From Planctomycetaceae bacterium (GTDB lineage: Bacteria > Planctomycetota > Planctomycetia > Pirellulales > PNKZ01): a DNA stretch of 48,971 bases. The DNA is taken from NCBI GenBank assembly GCA_016793115.1, contig JAEUIN010000157.1, positions 1 to 48,971 on the forward strand, given 5' to 3'. Every line of letters begins with the position of its first letter. Positions within the stretch are counted from its first letter, which is position 1. Under the pieces are notes generated by a model. That model was given only the letters and a program-made list of their open reading frames with translations. It ran no database searches and was not told where the DNA came from. Shown piece by piece: positions 8,101 through 15,383 of the stretch. A program made the position numbers and the translations under genes.

Positions 8101-9362
8101 AATCGCAAGGCAAGCCGGCCGGCCAAGGCGACGACAAGCAACCGGGCGGCGGCGCGGGCGAGCAAAAAGCGCCCGGCCAGGGAGCTAATCCCACGCCCGC
8201 CGGCGCGCAACAGCAACCTTCGCCCGGTGATTCCGGCGCCACGAGCGGCGCCGCGCCCAACGCCGGCAAGCAAGGGGAGCAGCCCGGCATGAAACCGGGC
8301 GACGAACAGTCGCCACAAGGCTCCAAGCCGTCGGCCAATTCGCAGCCTTCCGGCAACGATCAACAGCGCAACGACAACCCCGGCGGCGCGCAAGGCGCCA
8401 CGCCCAAAGAGGGCACCCCCGAGCAGCAAGAACTCGCCAAGCCGCGCGACAAGACCGGCGGCGCGAGCGCCACACAACAGCAACAAGGGGGCGAACAAGG
8501 CAAATCGCCGAGCGGCAGCCGCAGCGAGTCCGACGCGAGGGGAGCCGAGAGCGGCGACCGGAGCGGCAAGGGAGAGGACGGCGGCGGCATGCGTTCGCCG
8601 CAACAAGGAACCGGCGCGCCCGGCTCGAACACGCCCGGCGACCAAGGTGCGGGCGCCGCGCCCGAGGAAGGCAACGCCACGGCCGGCAATCAAGCCGGCG
8701 ACAAACAGCCGGGCAAACCGTCGCAAGCGGGCGATCAACAGGCCTCGGCCGGGTCGCAGAAGGGAGACGGCTCGCAATCGCGCCCCGGCGGCGAACAACC
8801 GGGAGGGCAATCCAAGTCCGCGCAAGGTCAAAACGGCCAAGCCGGCGAATCCGCGCAGAAATCGCAGCCCGGCGGCCGAACGCAGGGCGGCGCGAACAAT
8901 CAATCGGGCGGCGAAGGGGTGCCGCAAGGGAGCGATCAGCTCGCGCAAGGTCGGCAAGCGCCCGAGCCCGGCGGCGACGAAGCCAATCTCGACTATACGA
9001 AAAAGGTCACCGAGCTGACGCTCGACCGCTTAAAGAACGATTTGAAGAACGACACCGTCGATCCGGAATTGCTCAAGCGGTTCAGCTCGCGCGAAGCGCT
9101 TGAGGAATTCGTCAAGCGGTGGGACGAAATGCGCCGCGCCGCCGAACAGCCGGGCCCGCAAGGCGACGCCGCGCGGAAGAACTTCGAAAATACGCTCAAG
9201 GGGTTGGGGTTGCGCCCCGGCACGACGCAACAACAAGGCGCTCAAGGCGGCGGCGACGACTTCCGCCAAGTCCGCGGCGGCCGGCGCAGCGCCCCGCCGG
9301 CGAAGTACGCCGACCAGTATCGGGCCTACACGACGGGCATCGGCCAAGAACCGGCCAAATAA
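5106..9362 (+). CDS. Giant Gln/Pro/Gly-rich membrane protein, DUF4175-like N-terminal half
   Basis: 1418 residues. Three transmembrane segments lie at about 51-71, 85-108 and 174-194. An extracytoplasmic region of about 350 residues follows, with beta-sandwich-like stretches (VYYYVKVGDVESPRYRV, TKVRYEYPPYTDLPPREVE). Residues about 553-1288 are low complexity, built from QQ, GQ, PQQ, AGQ and GGE words. The last 130 residues are ordered again (LDYTKKVTELTLDRLKNDLK onward) and end in a GGRRSAPPAKY motif. Proteins of this layout occur in planctomycetes, normally beside MoxR ATPase, DUF58 and vWA genes of the aerotolerance type. Here the only such relative is the DUF58 gene 16 kb away. An envelope or periplasmic scaffold role is inference. 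The ORF is continuous, with no frameshift in the repeat. Confidence 0.85.
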   Translation: MSSGAAKSPSGSFDAAPPPRTAPRGRVVEYQKYIDTQVRAVRARVKWVDLWTSLTLLGIGVLVYLAAAILIDHWVVPGGLGFGGRMALLVGLLAGVGVHLAMSLVPFFLRRVNPVYAAAAIERGQPMKNTLVNFLLIRKQPGQTPEGLLEAMKEQAAVRLSAVPGDAPVDRSLLIKLAVVLTAVLIGVVGYALAAPKDAIRSMGRVMAPWADLPAPTRVVIEELTPGNVDKRRDDTVEVKVRTRGMRAADQAVAYYSASGNPADDVAVALRSDDQMHWSAVLPAEGEGLKQDVYYYVKVGDVESPRYRVRVLATPVIGVTKVRYEYPPYTDLPPREVERQGDLKALEGTRVVISAETNQLIGSAHVAFDRARNKDVELIPDATKRAAVGGFELQLTKDRTKPLHTSYVLRYTNIDGQENPKPIEHKIDVIPDQAPEVKVVEPTTGPDKPIELPIADKLRITLAGQDADFQLANLSIVLEKFGAAFREERLLIEPKYGPFSNTYVLSPQLLGLKPGDKITFVGRATDNKAPQPNVVETPRYTIAIVDNNPFDAPKPQPNEQQGPPQQQPQPQNGQNRPQNGRQQPQQPGEGAPQNGQPQNQDGMNQPPQQGAQQPGQGQPQQGQPQQGQPQQGGPQQEQPQNQQPNQPGQGAPQQQPMQEQGTQGDPRQGQGQPRQQGQQQQQGAGQQKQGEQQAGQAGQGEPQPGGQPKPGERPAEGQQPGGERKQPGQQNQPGQQGEQAGAQDQKPIDPNANPGDAFEALKKHFDQQAEQERRQQPDQKPDNQQANAGRQQQRPGEQQQGQQQQQGQQQQPGAGQQPAEQQQGMKPGGEQEKRPGAEAGEQPNKQGAGQEPQDQKAGGGERGDQNKGAETGAGKRGAEGGQQGGGGQQGRQPGDQPGEQQNAGQGGQNGGGQKPGEQQGGGQQGQADRQGMQGQQGAQGEQPAGDQLADAGREQRAGQNGGGREAGRKPADGEGAPQQSGEQPNGQQQPGGQQQGQGQSQGKPAGQGDDKQPGGGAGEQKAPGQGANPTPAGAQQQPSPGDSGATSGAAPNAGKQGEQPGMKPGDEQSPQGSKPSANSQPSGNDQQRNDNPGGAQGATPKEGTPEQQELAKPRDKTGGASATQQQQGGEQGKSPSGSRSESDARGAESGDRSGKGEDGGGMRSPQQGTGAPGSNTPGDQGAGAAPEEGNATAGNQAGDKQPGKPSQAGDQQASAGSQKGDGSQSRPGGEQPGGQSKSAQGQNGQAGESAQKSQPGGRTQGGANNQSGGEGVPQGSDQLAQGRQAPEPGGDEANLDYTKKVTELTLDRLKNDLKNDTVDPELLKRFSSREALEEFVKRWDEMRRAAEQPGPQGDAARKNFENTLKGLGLRPGTTQQQGAQGGGDDFRQVRGGRRSAPPAKYADQYRAYTTGIGQEPAK
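6766..8970 (+). repeat. Coding low-complexity tract (Gln/Gly/Pro-rich)
   Basis: About 2.2 kb of the giant gene consists of CAA/CAG/GGC/CCG codons. Near-exact tandem units are visible at about 6955-7000, where CCGCAACAGGGCCAA recurs, and again at about 7495-7540 with CAGCAACAGGGC. The regularity suggests growth by slippage or unequal crossing over. It also leaves the opposite strand open for more than 4 kb without being coding. Confidence 0.85.
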
Positions 9363-9392
9363 CGTCGGCCCGTCTTCCATCAGCGACAGGTA

Positions 9393-9424
9393 GCGGCGCG
9401 GCGGCGAGCCGCGCCGCTTTTTTT
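9393..9424 (+). terminator. Rho-independent terminator after the giant gene
   Basis: A perfect 10-bp stem, GCGGCGCGGC at 9393-9402 against GCCGCGCCGC at 9408-9417, with a 5-base loop, is followed by seven T at 9418-9424. It lies 31 bases after the stop codon. Confidence 0.92.
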
Positions 9425-9494
9425 GCGCATTTTTCGCCGTTTCCGGTCCCCTGTGAGCGTTTCGCGAAGTTTTCATGCGGCAATCAAATTCCTG

Positions 9495-9523
9495 TTGACA
9501 CACGGATTGCTTTTGATACTAAT
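9495..9523 (+). promoter_or_regulatory. Candidate promoter for the prepilin-like gene
   Basis: A perfect TTGACA lies at 9495-9500 in a locally AT-rich patch. Downstream, TGATACTAAT at 9514-9523 offers GATACT (14-base spacer) or ACTAAT (17-base spacer) as the -10. The exact -10 is uncertain, but the -35 match and the position between a terminator and the next gene support a promoter here. Confidence 0.5.
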
Positions 9524-9574
9524 CTCCACATGCAACTATGTTGCAGGTACCAAACATTTGCATGGGAGATTTCG

Positions 9575-10369
9575 ATGTCGCAACAACTCCGTCTCACCTC
9601 GGTCGCGATTCGCCGCCGCGGGCTCACGCTGATCGAACTCGTCGTCGTCATGGTTATCCTCGCCGCCTTGGCGGGGATCCTGGTGCCGCTGCTGCCCGGC
9701 ATGGTCGGCCGGGCCCACACCTCGTCGTCGGCCACGAACGTCGGCGAAATCGCCAAGGCGATCCAAACCCATCAGGCCGTGCAGCTCAGCTACCCCAGCA
9801 ACTTCGACTCGCTCGTCACGCCCGCCGGAGCGCTGGTGAGCTACCTGCCCGGGGCCGCGGCCGGCCAACTCACGACCGCGACGCTGACCGACGAAACCGC
9901 CGACGCGCTCGTCGACGCCGGAATCACGACGATGGCCCAGATGATCGCGACGCCGGCGAGCAATCCGGGCGACTTCAGCCCGACGTTCTTCCCCTACGGC
10001 ACCGATCGCGACGTGCCGCCGACGAGCACCGCGCTGGCCGACGGCGTCGCCGTGGCCTCGCTCACCGGGGCCGCCGCCAATCGATTGTTCGCCGCGCCGG
10101 TCGGCGCGACCTACGCGCTGTTCGGCGTCGGCAGCCGGACCACGATGCAAGGCCGGTCGCTGCAAGACGCGCCGGTCCACTTTCCCGAATCGGCGAACGA
10201 TTCCCCCAACGTCGCCTACTCGCGCTACGCCGTCGTGTTTCAACTCACCGACGGCTCCGGCAACCCGCTCAAGAGCGCCCGCATGGTCGGCGTCTGCGCG
10301 TTCCACGACGACGCCGTCGTCAGCCTGAACGATCACGTCGCCGAATACTGGGAAGCGAGCAAGAGCTGA
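9575..10369 (+). CDS. Prepilin-like protein with N-terminal cleavage/methylation motif
   Basis: 264 residues from ATG 9575, with GGGAGA 8 bases upstream. The N-terminus is a type IV pilin/type II secretion pseudopilin leader: a basic stretch RRRG, then LTLIELVVVMVILAALAGIL, with Glu at position +5 after the presumed cleavage behind Gly16. The rest is Ala/Thr-rich and soluble, ends VAEYWEASKS, and does not look like the DUF1559 family common in planctomycetes. It would be processed by PilD and sit in the inner membrane or a pseudopilus. No other secretion or pilus genes are nearby. It is bounded by the upstream terminator and by the convergent TonB-dependent receptor gene. Confidence 0.85.
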   Translation: MSQQLRLTSVAIRRRGLTLIELVVVMVILAALAGILVPLLPGMVGRAHTSSSATNVGEIAKAIQTHQAVQLSYPSNFDSLVTPAGALVSYLPGAAAGQLTTATLTDETADALVDAGITTMAQMIATPASNPGDFSPTFFPYGTDRDVPPTSTALADGVAVASLTGAAANRLFAAPVGATYALFGVGSRTTMQGRSLQDAPVHFPESANDSPNVAYSRYAVVFQLTDGSGNPLKSARMVGVCAFHDDAVVSLNDHVAEYWEASKS

Positions 10370-10410
10370 CGGATTTCTCGCCGCTCGCTCTCGGGGCCGC
10401 ACCGCTTGCA

Positions 10411-10433
10411 GGCCGATCGCTCGCCGATCGGCC
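10411..10433. terminator. Possible shared terminator hairpin between convergent genes
   Basis: GGCCGATCG (10411-10419) pairs with CGATCGGCC (10425-10433) around a 5-base loop in the 100-base gap between the prepilin-like gene and the receptor gene. There is no T-run, so intrinsic termination is doubtful. Confidence 0.35.
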
Positions 10434-10469
10434 GCGCAGGCGACTGCGGCCCGATTTATTTCGTTCGCG

Positions 10470-12665
10470 CTAGTACGTCCAAGCCATGTTGAACCGCACG
10501 TTCACCGGCTCGACCGGATGAAAGTGCAAATCGTCGACTCCGCCGGCCGGTTCGCCCGGCAGCCGCGAAGTATAGAAGTAGTCGATGTCGTGATCTTTCG
10601 AGTTGAACAGGTTCAGGAAATCGACCGACGCGCGGAACCGGCGCGATTGATAGCCGAGCGACATATTGCACAGGCTCGTGTAGGCCGAGCGCACGCCGTT
10701 ATCCTCCACGAGCGGCCGCGGCCCGAAATACCGCGTGCGAAACGTCCAATACCAGCCGCTCGGCAACAAGATCGTCGGCCCGGTGTTCACCGCCGTGCCG
10801 ATCGCCCCGGGAATATGGTCGCCGGCCGGGTCGTCGTCGCGGAAGCGGGCGTGCGTGAAGGCGACGTCGGCGTCCCACTGCAGCCAACCGTCGAGCGTGT
10901 AGAAGTTCGTCCATTCCACGCCCGTGCGCCGGCTCGGCCGGCTCGCTTCCGTCGTTCCGGCGTCGCCGACGAACAACAATTCGCTGTCGAGATCGAGATT
11001 CCACACGCTCACCGTCGAGGTGAGCCCTTCGATCGCCTTGGTGCGCACGCCGAGTTCGTAACCGTGCGAGCGAACGAGCGGCGTGCTGGAGTCGACGGGC
11101 GTCACGCCGTCGGCCGGATCGACCTTGATCGTCACTCCGCGGGCGTCGTTCGAATGGAAGCCCAAGCCCCAATTTAAAAACATCTCCGTGTCCGCCCACG
11201 GCCCGAACGCCACCGAAGCTTTCGGGCTGACGATGCCGGCCGTGTCGGTGCCGGAGTTGATCGGAAGGTTCCGGCTCGTCACGTCGAAGTGAAACAAGTC
11301 GCCGCGGAGTCCGTAGCTCGGCCGCACTTTTTCCCAAATCGTGAGCTCCTGCATCGCAAACAGCGAGTAGCTCGTCTCGTATACGCGGCTATCGCTCGTC
11401 ACGCCGGTCGGCGTGCGGGCCGTCGAAGTGTAGAGGGCGACCTCGGGAATCGCGTCGTTGCGCATCTGCCCGCCGACGGTGTTGCGCGCCCAGGCGGCGT
11501 CGTACGCGTGTTGCAAGTTCACGCCGCTCGTCACGCGCCGGTCCGATTGCTGAAACTGGTCGCCGTTCACCGGGTCGTCGAGGAAGTACGTGAAGTTCGA
11601 CCAGAGATCGAGATCGTAGTAGGTGCTGAACACGTTGAGCGTCGTTTCCGAAACGGCGTCGCGGCTCCAGAGCTGCGTGTTCGCGCCGAGGCGCGTCGTG
11701 CGACCGCCGTCGGTGCCGTCGATGAAGCCGAGCCGCGAGATCAGCCCGGCGTCGACCGCGCGGCGCGGAACCTGATCGGTCGAAGTCCAACGATTACGGT
11801 AGCCGAGAAAGCTCACGGCCGCGCCGAAATCGTCGTCGCCCACCGTATACTTCATCACGCCGTTGTATTTCTGCACGTCTTCCGGCAGCACCCACGGCCC
11901 GTCGTACGATTGAAACTCGAACGCCGTGAGCAGCGTGCCGCGGCCGACGTCCGAGCTGTCGACGACCAAGGCCCGCCAGAAATCGTAGGTGCCGCCGCCG
12001 AGTTTCACGTAGCTTTGCGGAAAGCCGAACGAGAGCGAGACGTCGGCCGCGCCGGCCGAGGCGAAGTCGCCGTCTTGCGCGTAGTAGGGACCTTTGCGGA
12101 AATCGACGTGATCGACGAGTTCCGGAATCAGGAAGTTGAGATCCAAGTAGCCTTGGCCGTGGGCGTGGGTGCGCAGGTTGATCGGCACGCCGTCGACGCG
12201 CACGGCGAAGTCGGTGCCGTGGTCGAGATTGAAGCCTCGCAGAAAATACTGGTTCGCCTTGCCGCTGCCGGAGTGCTGCGTGACGATCATGCCCGGCACC
12301 AGTTCCAGCACCTCGGCCGGCCGCAGAAACGGCCGGTATTCGAGGTCGGCTCGGCCGAAGGTCCCCTGCGACGCGCTCTGCGTGCTACCGAGCGTCGTGC
12401 CGCGCCGATCGGGACTCGTGAACGCGTTGAAGTTGTTGGCGTTGAAAAACGTCTCGTCGCCGGCGGGGGCGGGCTGAGCCGCGCCCCCCGCCTCGTTCGG
12501 CCGCTCCACTTCGATCACCGTCTCGGGCAATGTCGGAGCGTCGGCCGGAATGGGCGGGGCGGCTTGTTGCGCCGCCAGCGACTGCGCGAAGGCGACCAGC
12601 GCGTAGAACAGGCACGCCCCGCCCGCCGCCGCCCGTAGTCGTCGCCTTTCCAGCCGTCGCAGCAT
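10470..12665 (-). CDS. TonB-dependent outer-membrane receptor
   Basis: 731 residues from the ATG at 12665 (GGGGCGG about 6 bases upstream); a longer in-frame start at 12743 would spoil the signal peptide. Residues 1-34 form a signal sequence. A plug domain follows, with VLELVPGMIVTQHSGSGKAN, YFLRGFNLDHGTDFAVRVDG and IPELVDHVDFRKGPYYAQDG, then about 550 residues of beta-barrel strands ending in an aromatic terminus (FNMAWTY). Such receptors import siderophores, cobalamin, metals or glycans using TonB energy. The substrate is not evident. The gene follows tonB at a 143-base distance on the same strand, so the two probably work together. ExbB and ExbD are not in the window. Confidence 0.93.
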   Translation of the reverse strand: MLRRLERRRLRAAAGGACLFYALVAFAQSLAAQQAAPPIPADAPTLPETVIEVERPNEAGGAAQPAPAGDETFFNANNFNAFTSPDRRGTTLGSTQSASQGTFGRADLEYRPFLRPAEVLELVPGMIVTQHSGSGKANQYFLRGFNLDHGTDFAVRVDGVPINLRTHAHGQGYLDLNFLIPELVDHVDFRKGPYYAQDGDFASAGAADVSLSFGFPQSYVKLGGGTYDFWRALVVDSSDVGRGTLLTAFEFQSYDGPWVLPEDVQKYNGVMKYTVGDDDFGAAVSFLGYRNRWTSTDQVPRRAVDAGLISRLGFIDGTDGGRTTRLGANTQLWSRDAVSETTLNVFSTYYDLDLWSNFTYFLDDPVNGDQFQQSDRRVTSGVNLQHAYDAAWARNTVGGQMRNDAIPEVALYTSTARTPTGVTSDSRVYETSYSLFAMQELTIWEKVRPSYGLRGDLFHFDVTSRNLPINSGTDTAGIVSPKASVAFGPWADTEMFLNWGLGFHSNDARGVTIKVDPADGVTPVDSSTPLVRSHGYELGVRTKAIEGLTSTVSVWNLDLDSELLFVGDAGTTEASRPSRRTGVEWTNFYTLDGWLQWDADVAFTHARFRDDDPAGDHIPGAIGTAVNTGPTILLPSGWYWTFRTRYFGPRPLVEDNGVRSAYTSLCNMSLGYQSRRFRASVDFLNLFNSKDHDIDYFYTSRLPGEPAGGVDDLHFHPVEPVNVRFNMAWTY

Positions 12666-12808
12666 ACCGCCCCTGCGCGAACATTTGCCGCACACATCGA
12701 TGCCGACGGTTCTATCGGTTGCCACGGCGTAAGCTGACGACAAATTCAGCTTGGTCGGCCAGGATCACGCCGGCATTGAAGGCGGCGGCGATGCCGCCGC
12801 TCGGCGAG

Positions 12809-13579
12809 CTAATCGGCGACGTTGAACGTAAACGGCACGTGCACGCCGTAGCTCACGGCTATTCCCGCGCGATAGGCCGGACGAAAGCGCCAAAAGTCGC
12901 GCACCGTGCGAAGCGCCGAATGGTCGAGCGCCGCCGAACCGCTCGGCTGCGAAATCTGCACCGACGTCGGCCGGCCGCTTGGTCCGACGACGACGTAGAG
13001 CACCACGCGACGATCGACGAACTCGTCGCCCGGATCGCGCGCAAACGGCGGACTCGGATTCGCCGGCAGCGGGCTCGGCAATTCGTCGACAGCGGCGCCT
13101 TGCGCGGCCGCCGAGGCCGCGTTTGCGACCGCAGCCGCAGCCGAAGGCACCGTCGTCGCTTCCGGCGGAATCTCCGCCGCTTGGCGACGAAGACGTTCCG
13201 GAGGAGGTTCGTCGGCGCGAGCCTCCGCCGCGGCCGCATCGACTCGTGTCGGAACAAGCGGGCTCGGCGTTAGCGACGGATCGCCGGCGATCTCCAGCGC
13301 CGGCTTTCGGAGACGTTCGCGATTCGCGCTGCGCTCGGGCGGCGGAGGCGGAGCGAGCGGCGGTTTTTCGGCTCGCTTCGTCGCCGGCGTCTTGACGACC
13401 CGCACCGGCTGCGTGGCCGGCCGAGGTGCGGCGATCGAGGCTTGCAAGGCGATGGAAGTCCGGCCGGACTCGATGCGGACGGCGGGCGCGACGATCACGG
13501 CGGCGGCCGCCCACGACGCGACGGCAAGGCCGCCGGCGTGGAGGAGCAGACTCGTGATCCAGGCCGCTGAGGTGCGCAT
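12809..13579 (-). CDS. tonB: Energy transducer TonB
   Basis: 256 residues. A single N-terminal transmembrane helix (about 6-29, ITSLLLHAGGLAVASWAAAA) carries the H/S pattern seen in TonB anchors. It is followed by a long Pro/Ala/Glu-rich periplasmic spacer (APPPPPERS and similar). A C-terminal TonB domain begins at about residue 190 (RRVVLYVVVGPSGRPTSVQI) and continues with ALDHSALRTVRDFWRFRPAY. It transmits proton-motive force from ExbBD to outer-membrane receptors. The receptor gene lies directly downstream, and the RluA-type gene lies 95 bases upstream on the same strand. Confidence 0.9.
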   Translation of the reverse strand: MRTSAAWITSLLLHAGGLAVASWAAAAVIVAPAVRIESGRTSIALQASIAAPRPATQPVRVVKTPATKRAEKPPLAPPPPPERSANRERLRKPALEIAGDPSLTPSPLVPTRVDAAAAEARADEPPPERLRRQAAEIPPEATTVPSAAAAVANAASAAAQGAAVDELPSPLPANPSPPFARDPGDEFVDRRVVLYVVVGPSGRPTSVQISQPSGSAALDHSALRTVRDFWRFRPAYRAGIAVSYGVHVPFTFNVAD

Positions 13580-13674
13580 GCTCGAACTTGGTAAAACATC
13601 CAGGCCGTCGAGGCGACGAAACTTTCGAGTCTAACCTCGCCGCCCGCCGGCGACAAACCGCGGCTGCGGCTCGG

Positions 13675-14511
13675 CTAGGAATCGGTTTCGAGATAATCGA
13701 CCGCCGTCGGCGGCAAGCCGAGCTCTTGCCAGGTCTGCGGCAGCGGTGCGGTAACGGCGAGCGGCGCGCCGGTCATCGGATGCTTCAACTCGATGCGCCG
13801 CGCATGCAGGGCGATCGGCCGGAGCCGCTCTTCGACATCGGCCGCGCCGAACGTCGAACGGGCGTCATAGAACGCGTCGCCGACGATCGGATGCCCGCGC
13901 GAACTCGCTTGCAGGCGGATCTGATGCGTGCGGCCGGTCTCTAAGTTGATCTCCAGCCACGAACCGTGATGCGCGCGATCGGCGAGAGGCTCGGCGACGC
14001 CCTTCCGGCGCCAAAGGCCCAGCGTGCGATAGTGCAGCACCGCTTCGCGCCCTGCGGGATCATCCGGCGGCACGACTTCGGCGCGCGGCTTTCCGTAGAT
14101 CTTCTTGAGATGATCCTGCCAGGTTCCTGCCGGTGGATCGACGATTCCTTCGACGCAGGCCCAATACGTCTTGCGAACCTGACGGCGCTCGAACTGGTCC
14201 GACACCTTGCGGGCCGCGCGTACGTGCCGCGTAAAGAGAATCACGCCGGAAACGGGCCGGTCGAGCCGCTGCGGGACACCGAGATAAACGTTGCCGATCT
14301 TCTGCTCCCGCAGCCGCAGCCAAGCTTTCATTTGCGCTTCGAGGCTGGGGAACTCGGCCGGTGCCTGCGTCGCCAGTCCGGCGGGCTTCCAAACGGCGAA
14401 GAGCGGGCCGTCGTCGAGCAAAAAGATCGGCGATTGTGTCACGAAACGTCGCTCAATGCAGTGAGAGGAGCAGGGGGGCGGCTCCAGGGGGAAGAAAATT
14501 CTCTCCCCCAT
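13675..14511 (-). CDS. RluA/RsuA-type RNA pseudouridine synthase
   Basis: 278 residues from ATG 14511 (AGAGGAA just upstream; spacing is tight, so GTG at the FVTQSP position is an alternative). The catalytic motif QRLDRPVSGVILF has the invariant Asp at residue 84. The later NLETGRTHQIRLQASSRGHP segment and the IVGDAFYD block are typical of the RluA family, and there is no S4 domain. It would isomerise specific uridines in rRNA or tRNA; the target cannot be assigned. It is transcribed away from the response-regulator gene at 14597, sharing an 85-base intergenic region with it. Confidence 0.88.
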   Translation of the reverse strand: MGERIFFPLEPPPCSSHCIERRFVTQSPIFLLDDGPLFAVWKPAGLATQAPAEFPSLEAQMKAWLRLREQKIGNVYLGVPQRLDRPVSGVILFTRHVRAARKVSDQFERRQVRKTYWACVEGIVDPPAGTWQDHLKKIYGKPRAEVVPPDDPAGREAVLHYRTLGLWRRKGVAEPLADRAHHGSWLEINLETGRTHQIRLQASSRGHPIVGDAFYDARSTFGAADVEERLRPIALHARRIELKHPMTGAPLAVTAPLPQTWQELGLPPTAVDYLETDS

Positions 14512-14522
14512 TTCCTCTAGGC

Positions 14523-14582
14523 CTGACACACGTCTGTCAGAGCGCTCGCCTAAGGTTGCCGCACACCGGCAAACAACCTTAG
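14523..14582. promoter_or_regulatory. Two palindromes in the divergent RluA/response-regulator intergenic region
   Basis: CTGACA-6-TGTCAG occupies 14523-14540. A larger inverted repeat runs from CTAAGGTTG at 14550-14558 to CAACCTTAG at 14574-14582, with inner TTGCCG/CGGCAA pairing. The second ends 14 bases before the response-regulator ATG, where it could fold in the mRNA leader or act as an operator. Function is inferred from position. Confidence 0.5.
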
Positions 14583-14596
14583 CCGAGAGGTTCCTG

Positions 14597-15274
14597 ATGC
14601 AAAATGCCCAATTTCCTTCGCTGCGGCGGCGGATCGCCCTGGTCGACGATGAAAGCCTCGTTCTCGACGGTCTTACCGAGCTGTTTCGCCGCACTGCGGA
14701 CTACGACGTCGTCGCCGCCTCGCTCGACGCCCGCACGGCGCTCGACCAAGCCTCCGGAGCCAAGCCCGACGTCGCCCTGATCGACATCGGCTCGCCGGTC
14801 GGCGAGCCGTGGAGCGGCGTCGCGCTCTGGCAAGCGGAAGCCCCGGAGGTGAAGCTCGTCGTGCTCGACGATTTGGTGCGCGACGTCCATCTGCGCCGCG
14901 TGCTTAAACTCGGCGTCCATGGCTACACGGTCAAGCAGAATTCGTTCGCCGACATTCTGGAACTGCTCCGCTTGGTGCTGCGCGGCGAGCAATCGTTTTG
15001 CCCCCGCGCGCAGGCGCGGCTCAGCCGCACTCCGTACGGTTGGCAGATGCGGCCGGGTCCCGACACGCCCGGCCTGCATTCGCTGACGGTGCGCGAAACC
15101 GAGGTGCTCACGTGCCTCGCGCAGGGCTACACCGTGAAGGTCGCCTCCGGGCTCCTGAACATTCGCCCCAGCACGGTCGAGAATCACAAAGCGCGGATCA
15201 TGAAAAAGCTGCGTCTGCATCGGATGGTCGATCTGGCCCGGTTCGCGCTCCGCGAAGGGCTGCTGCCGCCTTAG
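14597..15274 (+). CDS. NarL/FixJ-type response regulator with atypical receiver
   Basis: 225 residues from ATG 14597, with GAGAGG 7 bases upstream. The receiver domain (about 12-128) has the acidic pair D17/D18, phospho-acceptor D63 in ALIDIGSP, and K113 in YTVKQN. The position that normally holds the Thr/Ser switch is occupied by Asp in VVLDDLV, so phosphorylation signalling may be altered. A LuxR/GerE helix-turn-helix occupies about 161-220 (LTVRETEVLTCLAQGYTVK, PSTVENHKARIMKKL). No cognate histidine kinase gene is in the window, so it is an orphan regulator here. The upstream palindromes suggest autoregulation or control of the divergent pseudouridine synthase gene. Confidence 0.92.
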   Translation: MQNAQFPSLRRRIALVDDESLVLDGLTELFRRTADYDVVAASLDARTALDQASGAKPDVALIDIGSPVGEPWSGVALWQAEAPEVKLVVLDDLVRDVHLRRVLKLGVHGYTVKQNSFADILELLRLVLRGEQSFCPRAQARLSRTPYGWQMRPGPDTPGLHSLTVRETEVLTCLAQGYTVKVASGLLNIRPSTVENHKARIMKKLRLHRMVDLARFALREGLLPP

Positions 15275-15298
15275 ACCGCGGCCGAAACTCGGCACGGA

Positions 15299-15352
15299 AA
15301 AGAAAACACGCCCGCGCGGCGCGACTCCATGCGCAGAGCGCGCCGCCGGGCG
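15299..15352 (-). terminator. Probable terminator for the DUF4142 gene
   Basis: On the minus strand an imperfect GC-rich stem (right arm about 15339-15352, left arm about 15309-15323) is followed by a T-rich tail, GTGTTTTCTTTTCC. It lies between the convergent response-regulator and DUF4142 genes. Confidence 0.6.
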
Positions 15353-15383
15353 TCACGCCTAGATCCGCTTTCGCAACGGGCGG

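Noticed and set aside
4899..8957. A 1352-codon open frame on the minus strand opposite the giant Gln-rich gene
   Set aside because: It is Leu/Ala/Arg-rich nonsense forced by the CAA/CAG/GGC codon pattern of the plus-strand gene. It has no domain, and a terminator and promoter serve the plus-strand reading.
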